A DNA stretch of 9,569 bases from Mucilaginibacter sp. (lineage in GTDB: Bacteria; Bacteroidota; Bacteroidia; Sphingobacteriales; Sphingobacteriaceae), in the NCBI GenBank assembly GCA_014376655.1, contig JACMRC010000094.1, forward strand, positions 1-9,569, given 5' to 3'. A model generated the notes under the pieces. It made no database searches. It saw only the letters and a program-made list of their open reading frames with translations, and was not told the origin of the DNA. Positions 1 to 6,161 of this stretch are shown here, piece after piece. Numbering within the stretch: the first letter of the stretch is position 1; every line of letters starts with the position of its first letter. The translations under genes were made by a program, and so were the position numbers.

Positions 1-122
1 AGCAAATGGGCATGGGGTTACAAAACATGCACAAACGCGCAAGGATAGTTGGGGGCGATGTAGTCATTAACGCTAAAGAAGGCAAAGGCACCAGCACAAC
101 CGTAATTATCCCCTATCCCTAA
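1..122 (+). CDS. Sensor histidine kinase, C-terminal end only (partial)
   Basis: An open frame runs from the left edge to TAA at 120-122, giving the last 39 complete codons of a protein. It contains QMGMGLQNMHKRA, then an IGG-like turn (VGGDVVI) and KEGKGTSTTVIIP. This pattern (G-x-GL-x-NM-x-x-RA ... G-x-GT-x-V-x-I-x-x-P) is the G2-box end of the HATPase_c domain in NarX/LiaS/DegS-type histidine kinases, which autophosphorylate through ATP bound in this domain and pass phosphate to a response regulator. The kinase stop is 2 bp before the ATG of the response-regulator gene, so the two are almost certainly a co-transcribed two-component pair. Input domain and substrate lie outside the window, so the signal is unknown. 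The family call is fairly secure despite the short fragment. Confidence 0.85.
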   Translation, partial: QMGMGLQNMHKRARIVGGDVVINAKEGKGTSTTVIIPYP

Positions 123-124
123 CC

Positions 125-766
125 ATGGAAACCCGAAAGATTCGTATCGCTATTATTGATGACCATACCCTGTTCCGCAACGGCGTTGCTGCCTTGATGC
201 GCGAGTTTGCCGACCTGCAGGTACTCTTCGAGGCCGACAATGGCCAGCACATGCAGCAGCTTATAACAGAGCATCCGCTGCCGCAAGTGGTACTAATGGA
301 CATTAACATGCCCGTGCAGGATGGCTATGGCGCTACCGCCTGGTTAAAGGCCAACTACCCCACCGTAAAGGTGTTGGCGCTAAGCATGTTCGAGGATGAT
401 AAGGCGGTTATAAAGATGTTGAAGTGCGGCGCTTGCGGCTACCTATTAAAAGAGTCGAGCCCGCAGCAGGTGCATGTGGCCATACAAACCATTGCCGATA
501 AGGGCATGTATATTAACGAGCTGGTATCAGGCACTATGGTTAAGTCCATCACCTCGCCGTTGGAGGCCCCCACCTTCTCTAAGAACGAGGAGACCTTTAT
601 CCAGCTATGCTGCAGCGAACTCACCTACAAGGAGATAGCCGACCAAATGTTTATCAGTCCCCGCACGGTCGACAACTACCGCGAGTCGCTCTTCCACCGG
701 CTTAACCTCAAATCGCGCACCGGGCTGGTGCTGTATGCTATACAGAATGACTTGGTGAAGCTGTAG
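125..766 (+). CDS. Two-component response regulator, NarL/LuxR (FixJ) family
   Basis: This 213-aa protein has the two domains of NarL-type regulators. The receiver domain spans about residues 5-120, with acidic pair D12-D13, phosphoacceptor D59 in VVLMDINMP, switch residue S87 (LALS) and conserved K109 in GYLLK. The LuxR-type helix-turn-helix is at about 148-210, with LTYKEIADQMFISPRTVDNYRESLFHRL as its core. Length is normal and no key residue is missing. It should be phosphorylated by the kinase whose end lies 2 bp upstream, then dimerise and bind DNA as a cytoplasmic transcription factor. The ATG at 125 immediately after the kinase stop is the natural start. Targets cannot be told from sequence; the gene is followed by a hairpin-rich gap and then an apparently separate transcription unit. 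Family call is firm, specific function unknown. Confidence 0.95.
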   Translation: METRKIRIAIIDDHTLFRNGVAALMREFADLQVLFEADNGQHMQQLITEHPLPQVVLMDINMPVQDGYGATAWLKANYPTVKVLALSMFEDDKAVIKMLKCGACGYLLKESSPQQVHVAIQTIADKGMYINELVSGTMVKSITSPLEAPTFSKNEETFIQLCCSELTYKEIADQMFISPRTVDNYRESLFHRLNLKSRTGLVLYAIQNDLVKL

Positions 767-780
767 GGGGTATGTGCGTT

Positions 781-796
781 TCCGCCTTTAGGCGGA
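781..796. repeat. Short hairpin just downstream of the response regulator gene
   Basis: TCCGCCT/AGGCGGA form a perfect 7-bp stem with a 2-nt loop, 14 bp after the response regulator stop. There is no T-run, so it is not a standard intrinsic terminator, though it could stabilise the mRNA 3' end. A second palindrome, CCTGCCGGCAGG, lies at 811-822. Both fall within or beside the bipartite repeat at 791-950. Confidence 0.5.
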
Positions 797-950
797 CCGT
801 GCTATCCCTGCCTGCCGGCAGGCGCTCATACGCGCACAAGGCGTTAGGCTCAGTTTGTGCAGGTAATAACCGCTCTGCAAATCAAACTGCTACTGCAACT
901 TAAAACTGCCCCTGCAAAAAAGGGCCGGTATCCGTTGTAATCCCTAACGC
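791..950 (-). repeat. Bipartite dispersed element, copy A (with long internal segment)
   Basis: Read on the minus strand this element starts at 950-922 with GCGTTAGGGAT...CGGATACCGGCC and ends at 807-791 with GGATAGCACGGTCCGCC. Copy B on the plus strand (4285-4360) has the same two ends in the same order: 23 of 29 positions match at the left end and 15 of 16 at the right. The middle differs: 114 nt here and 27 nt in copy B. The middle here contains three TTGCAG-starting units at 18-19 bp spacing (minus strand, 917-912, 898-893 and 880-875). No open frame of credible coding character is present, so this looks like a structured or mobile-type repeat rather than a gene. Function unknown. Confidence 0.65.
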
Positions 951-982
951 TACTATCCGAACCGCTGATTATCCCGGCGCCC

Positions 983-1097
983 GTTTAAGCGTCCACGCTT
1001 AAACGTATACAATTGCAAGCGTCTGCGCTCGCGACAATGACCTGCAGCGTGAGCGTGGACGCTCACAAAATTAATCAGTAAAGCGTAGACGCTTTAC
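983..1097. repeat. Cluster of palindromes sharing an AGCGT-NN-ACGCT core
   Basis: Three perfect palindromes with 2-nt loops lie close together: 983-1004 (10-bp stem, GTTTAAGCGT), 1049-1066 (8-bp stem, GTGAGCGT) and 1078-1097 (9-bp stem, GTAAAGCGT). All have AGCGT facing ACGCT around two variable bases. A fourth, imperfect member lies at 1015-1032 (GCAAGCG/CGCTCGC with one mismatch and a 4-nt loop). The shared core with different flanking stems suggests repeated insertion of one REP-like unit, or a multi-hairpin structure. With copy A of the bipartite element they fill the 417-bp gap between the response regulator and the AraC-type gene, where I see no coding sequence. Confidence 0.7.
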
Positions 1098-1134
1098 CAG
1101 GCGGGAGTATTCCTACCGGTTTTAAAATAAAAGG

Positions 1135-1163
1135 TTGTTTTGATTACCATATTTTTATCTTAG
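1135..1163 (+). promoter_or_regulatory. Possible promoter of the membrane AraC-type regulator
   Basis: TATCTTAG at 1156-1163 matches five of six fixed positions of the Bacteroidota -7 box TAnnTTTG, and TTG at 1135-1137 is a possible -33 element 18 bp upstream. The start would fall near 1170, leaving a very short leader before the TTG codon at 1184. The assignment is weak because such AT-rich matches occur by chance. Confidence 0.3.
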
Positions 1164-1183
1164 GGATCTAACTTGTAATCATC

Positions 1184-2287
1184 TTGCAAATTACATTCAA
1201 CTGGATTGTTGCGATACTGGTAGTGATTATTTCTCAATCGGCCTTTGCCGCGGGGATACTGTTTTTTACGCCACATAATAAAAAGCCGGGGCGGATTCTT
1301 GCTTTACTGATTGTAGTTATAGCACTTTGGCTGTTTGATGATTTTATGAGGCTCTCGCTAATTTACCGGCAACACCCCAACCTTTATTTCCTGCCTATAT
1401 TCTATTCCTTTAGCTTTGGCCCCTTAATTTGGTTTTATGTTAAGAGCCTGGTCAATCACCAATTCAAATTCGGGTTTAAAGATGTTTGGCACTTTGTACC
1501 GGTTATGCTGCAAGCCTGCCTATATATTTTTCTTACTTTTTGTTCTTATCCCATAAAAAACTGGTATTGGGAAAACATCCATCGGCAATATACTTACCGC
1601 ATAGAATTTGATGGCACCTTAATTTCCCTAAGTATTTACCTGATTCTATCTTTCAGGCTTGTTAAACATTACCAGTTATGGTTGAACAATAACTTCTCTG
1701 AAGTTTCAAAGATTCGGCTTAACTGGTTAAAGATAATCTTAGCCATCTTATTATTACTTTGTTTCCAATGGTTTACAGAGGTGATACTGCGCGATGTTTA
1801 TAACCTTTATTTCAACTATGATTACACGATAGAAATTTTAGGCATGATCGTCTTGGTTCTTGGCATCGCGGGTTTACGGCAGTCAAATTTAGGCGCTGTA
1901 AATTATTTGGAAGAAAGCACAGAAACCGACCAACCCGCAAAAGTCGCATTCGAGCCCGACCCCGCCATTTTGAAAAAAATCAGCAACACCATGCAAGAAC
2001 AAAAACTCTACCTCAACCCAACACTAACCTTGTTGGAAATGGCCGATGACCTTGGGTTAAACAGTAAAACTGTATCAAGGCACATTAACATTGGGTTCCA
2101 GAAATCTTTTAATGACTATATTAACAGCTTCCGCGTAGAAGAAGTAAAACGCCGCTTAAAGTCGGGCGAGCTTGAGCGGCTGACCATAATGGGTATCGCT
2201 ATGGACTCCGGGTTTAATTCAAAAACAACCTTTAACCGCATCTTCAGAGAATTTACCGGCTTATCGCCCTCTGATTTCATCAAATAA
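1184..2287 (+). CDS. Membrane-embedded AraC/XylS-family transcriptional regulator (7 TM helices + HTH)
   Basis: A 367-aa protein with about seven hydrophobic helices (near residues 5-27, 37-55, 68-88, 101-121, 143-159, 181-201 and 214-231), a linker, and a C-terminal AraC-type domain at about 260-367. Both helix-turn-helix units are visible: LEMADDLGLNSKTVSRHIN at 284-302, and IMGIAMDSGFNSKTTFNRIF from 335 followed by the usual GLSPSDF ending. This architecture is common in Bacteroidota; the membrane part presumably senses a signal in the membrane or periplasm while the DNA-binding domain stays in the cytoplasm. No ATG occurs before residue 55, and TTG at 1184 is the first usable start after an in-frame stop at 1169; beginning later would cut into helix 1. 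It lies 121 bp ahead of three exported-protein genes on the same strand, its likely targets. Ligand unknown. Confidence 0.88.
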   Translation: MQITFNWIVAILVVIISQSAFAAGILFFTPHNKKPGRILALLIVVIALWLFDDFMRLSLIYRQHPNLYFLPIFYSFSFGPLIWFYVKSLVNHQFKFGFKDVWHFVPVMLQACLYIFLTFCSYPIKNWYWENIHRQYTYRIEFDGTLISLSIYLILSFRLVKHYQLWLNNNFSEVSKIRLNWLKIILAILLLLCFQWFTEVILRDVYNLYFNYDYTIEILGMIVLVLGIAGLRQSNLGAVNYLEESTETDQPAKVAFEPDPAILKKISNTMQEQKLYLNPTLTLLEMADDLGLNSKTVSRHINIGFQKSFNDYINSFRVEEVKRRLKSGELERLTIMGIAMDSGFNSKTTFNRIFREFTGLSPSDFIK

Positions 2288-2314
2288 TTACGATTTAACA
2301 GTTAACTGGTGCCA

Positions 2315-2351
2315 AATCCTGATTTGGGAAGTACCTAATCGGGATTTGGGA
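2315..2351 (+). promoter_or_regulatory. Candidate operator: 15-bp direct repeat with 22-bp period
   Basis: AATCCTGATTTGGGA (2315-2329) recurs as AATCGGGATTTGGGA (2337-2351), identical at 13 of 15 positions and 22 bp apart start to start, about two helical turns. AraC-family proteins typically bind tandem direct half-sites about 21 bp apart, and the gene directly upstream encodes one. The first unit also forms a palindrome with the bases before it (CCAAATC at 2312-2318 against GATTTGG at 2321-2327). The repeats are seen directly; the link to the regulator is inference. Confidence 0.5.
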
Positions 2352-2373
2352 CTTCTGTCATTATCCCGTACCG

Positions 2374-2381
2374 CATCTTTG
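2374..2381 (+). promoter_or_regulatory. Possible -7 promoter box of the exported-protein operon
   Basis: CATCTTTG matches TAnnTTTG except for its first base. Transcription would begin near 2388, about 20 nt before the ATG at 2409. No good -33 TTTG/TTG element lies about 19 bp upstream; the candidate operator ends at 2351, on the upstream edge of that region. A fair -7 box with a missing -33 box fits an activator-dependent promoter, but the match could be chance. Confidence 0.35.
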
Positions 2382-2408
2382 TCTGGTCAACTAAAAACAA
2401 CCCGACAA

Positions 2409-2927
2409 ATGAAAAAACTTATCTTACTCTTTATCATGCTGACAGGCGCAACCCACTTGTTAGCACAAGAAACCTGGACAGACCATTCTCGGCTGTTGCC
2501 TGATGTTTTAAGAAGCATACCAACAGGGATAGTGATCTATCACATGCCGTCGCCGGTTTGGCCCGAGCTCAACACCGACACTGCCAACTATCCCGGTAAG
2601 TACGTGTGGAAGCACAGCACACGCATAACAACAGAAGCCGGCGAACTGGAAGTAATTGAGGCCGGAAGCTTCATCTGGTGGAAAGACAAAGGCTGGACAG
2701 CTAATATCAAACTCGACAAAAAAGAATTTGCCGAACGCTTTAATTGTAAAGACGGCATATTGCTCTCTGGCCATAATTACACTTTCTTAAAAAATTACCG
2801 ACATGGGGATGGAATGTATGCCGGCGACGCTTTATGGTTCGTGTTGGCAAAAGATAAAAACGGGCGCATCTATAAAGGCCTGGCGCTGGTAGAAACCGAA
2901 GGCAAATTAAAAACATCACAAAATTAA
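2409..2927 (+). CDS. Exported protein of unknown function
   Basis: A 172-aa protein when started at ATG 2409. The frame is open further upstream, to a TTG at 2346, but that extension has no signal-peptide character and would overlap the candidate operator, so ATG 2409 is preferred. Residues 1-20 (MKKLILLFIMLTGATHLLAQ) form a clear signal peptide, probably cleaved after Ala19. No lipobox cysteine follows. The mature part is rich in aromatic residues, with EAGSFIWWKDKGWTANIKL at about 84-102 and GHNYTFLKNYRHGDGMYAGDAL further on, suggesting a mostly beta fold. I do not recognise a family. It is the first gene of a tight cluster: the next starts 12 bp after its stop, and a YceI-family gene follows. 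It probably acts in the periplasm, jointly with those products. Confidence 0.72.
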   Translation: MKKLILLFIMLTGATHLLAQETWTDHSRLLPDVLRSIPTGIVIYHMPSPVWPELNTDTANYPGKYVWKHSTRITTEAGELEVIEAGSFIWWKDKGWTANIKLDKKEFAERFNCKDGILLSGHNYTFLKNYRHGDGMYAGDALWFVLAKDKNGRIYKGLALVETEGKLKTSQN

Positions 2928-2939
2928 AAACACGATATC

Positions 2940-3428
2940 ATGAAAACACTAACAATCATAATTGGCACGATGTTAACCCTTATGCAAACTACCACCCGGC
3001 TAAAATCTACAGATTTTGACGGGTTGCTTGGCCACCAATGGACAGGCATCTTAACCTACCTGGACTATGGCACAAACAAATTAGAACCCATAGCATCAGA
3101 ACTTACTGTTACCGACGGCAAAGCCGCAGGTAGCTACAGTTGGGCTACCGTATATCCGCAGGAAGTTTCGCACAACAGTATTGATGAGGTTATCATAAGT
3201 AAAGATGGCACCCTGGTAGATGATGAATTGGTTAAAGAAAGAATCCTATTGCCTAATGGTACGTTAAAATTTGTAACCATTAAACAGGGGTCTGACAATA
3301 ACAGGAAAGCCACCTTTAAATTTACTTACCTGGTTGGTAAAACAACATTTTCGCGTAAAAAGGAAGTGTGTTATGACGGAACTACCCAATGGTTTACCCG
3401 AAACGAATTAAGTTTAAAAACAAAATGA
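2940..3428 (+). CDS. Exported protein of unknown function, possibly lipocalin-like
   Basis: A 162-aa protein beginning MKTLTIIIGTMLTLM, a weak signal peptide with probable cleavage near residue 20. The mature start, GLLGHQWTGILTYLDYGTNK (about 29-48), has a W-x-G-x-L-x-Y-x-DY pattern that I associate with small beta-rich extracytoplasmic proteins of Bacteroidota, and the alternating hydrophobic/polar pattern that follows suits a beta-barrel. That fold is inference; I know no functional assignment. A single cysteine lies near the C-terminus, so no internal disulphide is possible. It starts 12 bp after the previous gene, and its TGA at 3426-3428 overlaps an ATG at 3425 of the following YceI-type gene, so the three genes are very likely one mRNA. 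Confidence 0.72.
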   Translation: MKTLTIIIGTMLTLMQTTTRLKSTDFDGLLGHQWTGILTYLDYGTNKLEPIASELTVTDGKAAGSYSWATVYPQEVSHNSIDEVIISKDGTLVDDELVKERILLPNGTLKFVTIKQGSDNNRKATFKFTYLVGKTTFSRKKEVCYDGTTQWFTRNELSLKTK

Positions 3429-3433
3429 TCGCC

Positions 3434-3994
3434 ATGAAAAGATATATCTTTTTAATAGTACTGCCCTTGGCAGCATTGTTAGCAGCGTTTAAGCCCAAAT
3501 CACCTGTAAGCTTTACTATAGACCCGGCCAAAAGCACCGTTAAGTGGACAGGTTATGCAGAAGTAGGTAAGTATGCTCCTACAGGTATAATAAAAGTAAA
3601 ATCAGGGGCGTTAATGGCCGATGGGACAACATTGGCAGCAGGTAAAGTCACCATTGATATGCAAAGCCTTAACCAAAGCAATAAAGAAATGGAAACCCAT
3701 TTACGTGGCAGCGATTTTTTTGACTGCGAAAAATTTCCCGAAGCGGTATTCGTCATTACATCTGTTAAAGGCAACATAGCCACGGGGAATGTAACTATTA
3801 AAGGTATAACCAACCAAATCTCTTTCCCGGTGACCATCGCCAAAAACCCTGACGGCTACTTTGTTAAAGCGCTGGTAAAGATTGACCGGACTAAGTTTGC
3901 CATTAAATATAATTCTAAGTCTTATTTTCAGGATCCGGGCAATTATGCAATCAAAAATGAATTTGACGTGGAAGTTTCTTTATATTGTAATTAA
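3434..3994 (+). CDS. YceI-family exported protein
   Basis: A 186-aa protein with signal peptide MKRYIFLIVLPLAALLAAF followed by one YceI domain. Family features are clear: FTIDPAKSTVKWTGYAEVG at the domain start, GKVTIDMQSLNQ, the LRGSDFFDCEKFPEAVF segment, then GNVTIKGITNQISFPVTI and KIDRTKFAIKYN near the end. YceI proteins are periplasmic lipocalin-like beta-barrels that bind long lipid chains such as polyisoprenoids; the ligand here is unknown. There are two possible starts: ATG 3425, whose first bases overlap the preceding TGA (ATGA), and ATG 3434, three codons later, which gives the more typical MKR signal-peptide start and is used here. It is the last of three exported-protein genes behind the membrane AraC-type regulator. 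No obvious intrinsic terminator follows. Confidence 0.9.
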   Translation: MKRYIFLIVLPLAALLAAFKPKSPVSFTIDPAKSTVKWTGYAEVGKYAPTGIIKVKSGALMADGTTLAAGKVTIDMQSLNQSNKEMETHLRGSDFFDCEKFPEAVFVITSVKGNIATGNVTIKGITNQISFPVTIAKNPDGYFVKALVKIDRTKFAIKYNSKSYFQDPGNYAIKNEFDVEVSLYCN

Positions 3995-4121
3995 TCAAAG
4001 CATTCATAGACCCTCCGGTCGAAGTTTAGCGACAGCGTACCTTCGGGCTACTATGGCTATAGTCTGCGACTACCTAACGCGATGTTTTTAACACAATAGC
4101 GCAAAGACTATTTGCATAGTG

Positions 4122-4145
4122 GTTCGAAGTCAGGAGACTTCGAAC
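4122..4145. repeat. Perfect 10-bp hairpin in the yceI-pckA gap
   Basis: GTTCGAAGTC and GACTTCGAAC are separated by AGGA, giving a perfect 10-bp stem with a 4-nt loop. It lies 128 bp after the YceI-type gene with no T-run behind it. It could be an mRNA 3'-end stabiliser, a weak bidirectional terminator or a dispersed palindrome. Confidence 0.5.
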
Positions 4146-4165
4146 AGCGTGAGAATAATAAAAAG

Positions 4166-4259
4166 TTTGTCAATTGCGAGCGAGGAACGAGCGCGGCAAT
4201 CGCGAATTATTATCCGCATTGCATCCTTGCGATTGCCACGCTACGTTCGCCATGACAAA
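4166..4259. repeat. 94-bp imperfect inverted repeat (REP/BIME-like)
   Basis: The left arm begins TTTGTCA and ends GCGGCAATCGC (4166-4203). The right arm begins GCGATTGCCACGC and ends TGACAAA (4229-4259). The arms pair imperfectly around a 25-nt centre. The wording (TTGCGAGCGAGGAACGAGCG, GCAATCGC, GCGATTGCCACGC) resembles, from memory, a palindromic repeat dispersed through many Bacteroidota and some other genomes. An apparent reading frame across it is only a translation of repeats. With the hairpin at 4122-4145 and copy B of the bipartite element it occupies most of the 422-bp gene-free gap 3995-4416; the remainder of the gap (3995-4121) shows only weak short stems, such as ACTAT/ATAGT at 4050-4063. 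Confidence 0.7.
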
Positions 4260-4284
4260 AAAGTTAAGGAATTGAGCGTCGGCC

Positions 4285-4360
4285 GCGTTAGTGATAGGAG
4301 CGGATACCGGCCGTGTGGCTAAGGCCTGCGCAGTATAAGCGGATAGCACGGGCCGCAGGC
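4285..4360 (+). repeat. Bipartite dispersed element, copy B (compact form)
   Basis: It starts with GCGTTAGTGATAGGAGCGGA and continues into TACCGGCC (4285-4313) and ends with GGATAGCACGGGCCGC (4341-4356). The same ends in the same order occur on the minus strand at 950-791. The 27-nt middle contains GCCTGCG (4324-4330), which pairs perfectly with CGCAGGC at 4354-4360, closing a 7-bp stem over the right end. Its right end is 57 bp from the pckA stop, with pckA pointing toward it. Copy A has the same geometry relative to the response regulator gene, so both copies sit at the 3' end of a convergent gene. Confidence 0.65.
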
Positions 4361-4416
4361 AACGCCATTATCATTCCACGTGGCGCAGCAGCCACAACTT
4401 TTAGGGCGTGATGGTT

Positions 4417-5979
4417 TTATACTATTGCCAATTGCCGGTAGTTAGCGTCAAACAAGGCTTTCAATTCTTTGGCTTTTATCCAGTAGTCGGCCGGATTTTT
4501 CCAGGAGGTTACGGGGTTCAGCAGTTGCGCCGGCACACCGCTGCAAGTTGTTGGTATACTTAAATTGAAGGTTTCCAATAGCCCATAGTTGGCGTGGTTT
4601 AATTCGCCGCTTAAGGCTGCCTTGATTATCGCCCGTGTATAAGCCAGTTTAATCCGTCCGCCGGTTCCATAAGCGCCGCCAACCCAGCCGGTATTTACCA
4701 GCCAAATATTGATGTTTGTTTGGGTTAGTTTATTTTTGAGCAGGCTTGCATAAACCTGTGGATGCAACGGCAAGAATGCTTTGCCAAAACAAGCGGAGAA
4801 GGTTGCCTGCGGCTCGTTAACGCCTTGCTCTGTACCGGCCACCTTGGCGGTATAGCCCGACAGGAAATAATACAGCGCCTGCTGGGTGTCCAGTTTCGCT
4901 ACGGGCGGCAATACGCCAAAGGCATCACAGGTTAGGAAGAATATATTTTTTGGGGCATCTGCGGTTGAGCGGCTAACAGAATTTTTTATAAAATGCAGCG
5001 GGTAGGAAACCCGTGTATTTTCGGTCTTGGAAATGTTATCATAATCCACTATCCGGGTGTCGTCGTAAAAACAGATATTTTCCAGCAGCGCGCCTTCTTT
5101 AATCGCCGCGTATATCTGCGGTTCTTTTTGCTCACTAAGGTTTACGGTTTTGGCGTAACAGCCGCCTTCAAAATTGAATACGCCGTATTTTGACCAGCCG
5201 TGCTCATCATCGCCTATCAAACGTCTGTCAGGGTCGGCCGATAAGGTGGTTTTGCCGGTTCCGGATAAACCGAAGAAGATAGCGGTGTCTCCATTAGTGC
5301 CTACATTTGCGGCGCAGTGCATGGGTAATGTTCCTTGCAGCGGCAATAAAAAATTAAGAACAGAAAATACCGCTTTCTTGATCTCTCCGGTATAACCGGT
5401 CCCGCCGATTAAAATAACTTTCGCGGAAAAATTGATGATGGAAAAATTAGCCTGGCGGGTACCGTCTACCTTCGGGTCGGCCTTAAAGCCGGGTGCCGCG
5501 ATGATTGTCCATTGGGGCAACGCATCTACTGCGCCAACGGGGCGGATAAACAGGTTATAGGCAAACAGTTGCTGGTAGGCTGTTTCGGTTATCACCTTCA
5601 GGGATAACTGGCTTCTGGTTTCGGCACCGGCGTAAGCGTCGCGCAAAAAGAACGGGCGCTGGCTTAGGTAATTGATCATCTTTTGATATAAAGCCTGGAA
5701 CGCGGTTTCCGTGAACGCGATATTGATATCTCCCCAATGCACTCTGTCCCTGGTCAACTCATCTTCGACAATAAAGCGGTCCTTTGGCGAGCGCCCTTTG
5801 AAGGCCCCGGTATCCACCGACAACACGCCGTTAGCAGTTAGTTCGCCCTCATTGTATTCGAGCGCGAAGGCGGTCAGCTGTTCGGGCGAGAATTGATAGT
5901 AACAAGCCTGTTCCGACCTGAAATTCAGGTAGGAGAGGTCGACCAAAGTGGCCGGATAGTTCGCGGCGTTCAGGATCAT
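4417..5979 (-). CDS. pckA: Phosphoenolpyruvate carboxykinase (ATP)
   Basis: Catalyses oxaloacetate + ATP to phosphoenolpyruvate + ADP + CO2, the entry step of gluconeogenesis, in the cytoplasm. With the start used here it has 520 residues, near the family's 530-540. Visible signatures are GRSPKDRFIV (62-71, substrate-binding Arg), LPMHCAANVG, the P-loop GLSGTGKTTLSADP (237-250), the metal/nucleotide motif LIGDDEHGW (254-262), FEGGCYAKTVNLS, SGYTAKVAGTE, and NTGWVGGAYGTGGRIKL near the end. All suit the ATP-dependent enzyme. The frame is open to an ATG at 6039, but the 20 extra residues are basic and unlike the family; MILNAANYPATLVDLSYLNF is a natural N-terminus, so the ATG at 5979 is chosen. 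A possible -7 box (AAGCTTTG, minus strand, 6009-6002) would also exclude the longer start. Divergent from fbp, with a shared 294-bp control region. Confidence 0.96.
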   Translation of the reverse strand: MILNAANYPATLVDLSYLNFRSEQACYYQFSPEQLTAFALEYNEGELTANGVLSVDTGAFKGRSPKDRFIVEDELTRDRVHWGDINIAFTETAFQALYQKMINYLSQRPFFLRDAYAGAETRSQLSLKVITETAYQQLFAYNLFIRPVGAVDALPQWTIIAAPGFKADPKVDGTRQANFSIINFSAKVILIGGTGYTGEIKKAVFSVLNFLLPLQGTLPMHCAANVGTNGDTAIFFGLSGTGKTTLSADPDRRLIGDDEHGWSKYGVFNFEGGCYAKTVNLSEQKEPQIYAAIKEGALLENICFYDDTRIVDYDNISKTENTRVSYPLHFIKNSVSRSTADAPKNIFFLTCDAFGVLPPVAKLDTQQALYYFLSGYTAKVAGTEQGVNEPQATFSACFGKAFLPLHPQVYASLLKNKLTQTNINIWLVNTGWVGGAYGTGGRIKLAYTRAIIKAALSGELNHANYGLLETFNLSIPTTCSGVPAQLLNPVTSWKNPADYWIKAKELKALFDANYRQLAIV

Positions 5980-6161
5980 AATTTTTCGGTTAATTTCTCT
6001 GCAAAGCTTGACAGTTCTGGTCATATTTTTTACAAGCACCCGCTACTTTAGAAAAAATGACTAAAAAACTCGAAATAAAACTCAATAATCACTTTTAAGC
6101 ACCCATTTTCAGCAAAATCCTGCGTTGTTTTTCCAAAACCAGTACACTAAGTAGTAATAAA

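Noticed and set aside
983..1097. CRISPR-like array
   Set aside because: Units are palindromes with different stems and irregular spacing, not identical direct repeats with unique spacers, and no cas genes are present.
2346..2408. Upstream TTG extension of the exported protein at 2409
   Set aside because: It would place 21 non-signal residues before a clear signal peptide and would overlap the candidate operator and promoter.
3882..4091. Plus-strand frame overlapping the end of the YceI-type gene
   Set aside because: Its first half is the YceI gene in another frame and the rest is repeat-rich non-coding DNA.
4119..4322. Plus-strand reading frame of 67 codons in the yceI-pckA gap
   Set aside because: It is a translation of the 10-bp hairpin, the 94-bp inverted repeat and part of the bipartite element; the residue make-up (many Arg, Ser, Ile) is not protein-like and there is no sensible start context.
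5980..6039. 20-codon N-terminal extension of PckA
   Set aside because: The sequence is basic and unlike PckA N-termini; the ATG at 5979 gives a family-like start and a length closer to norm.
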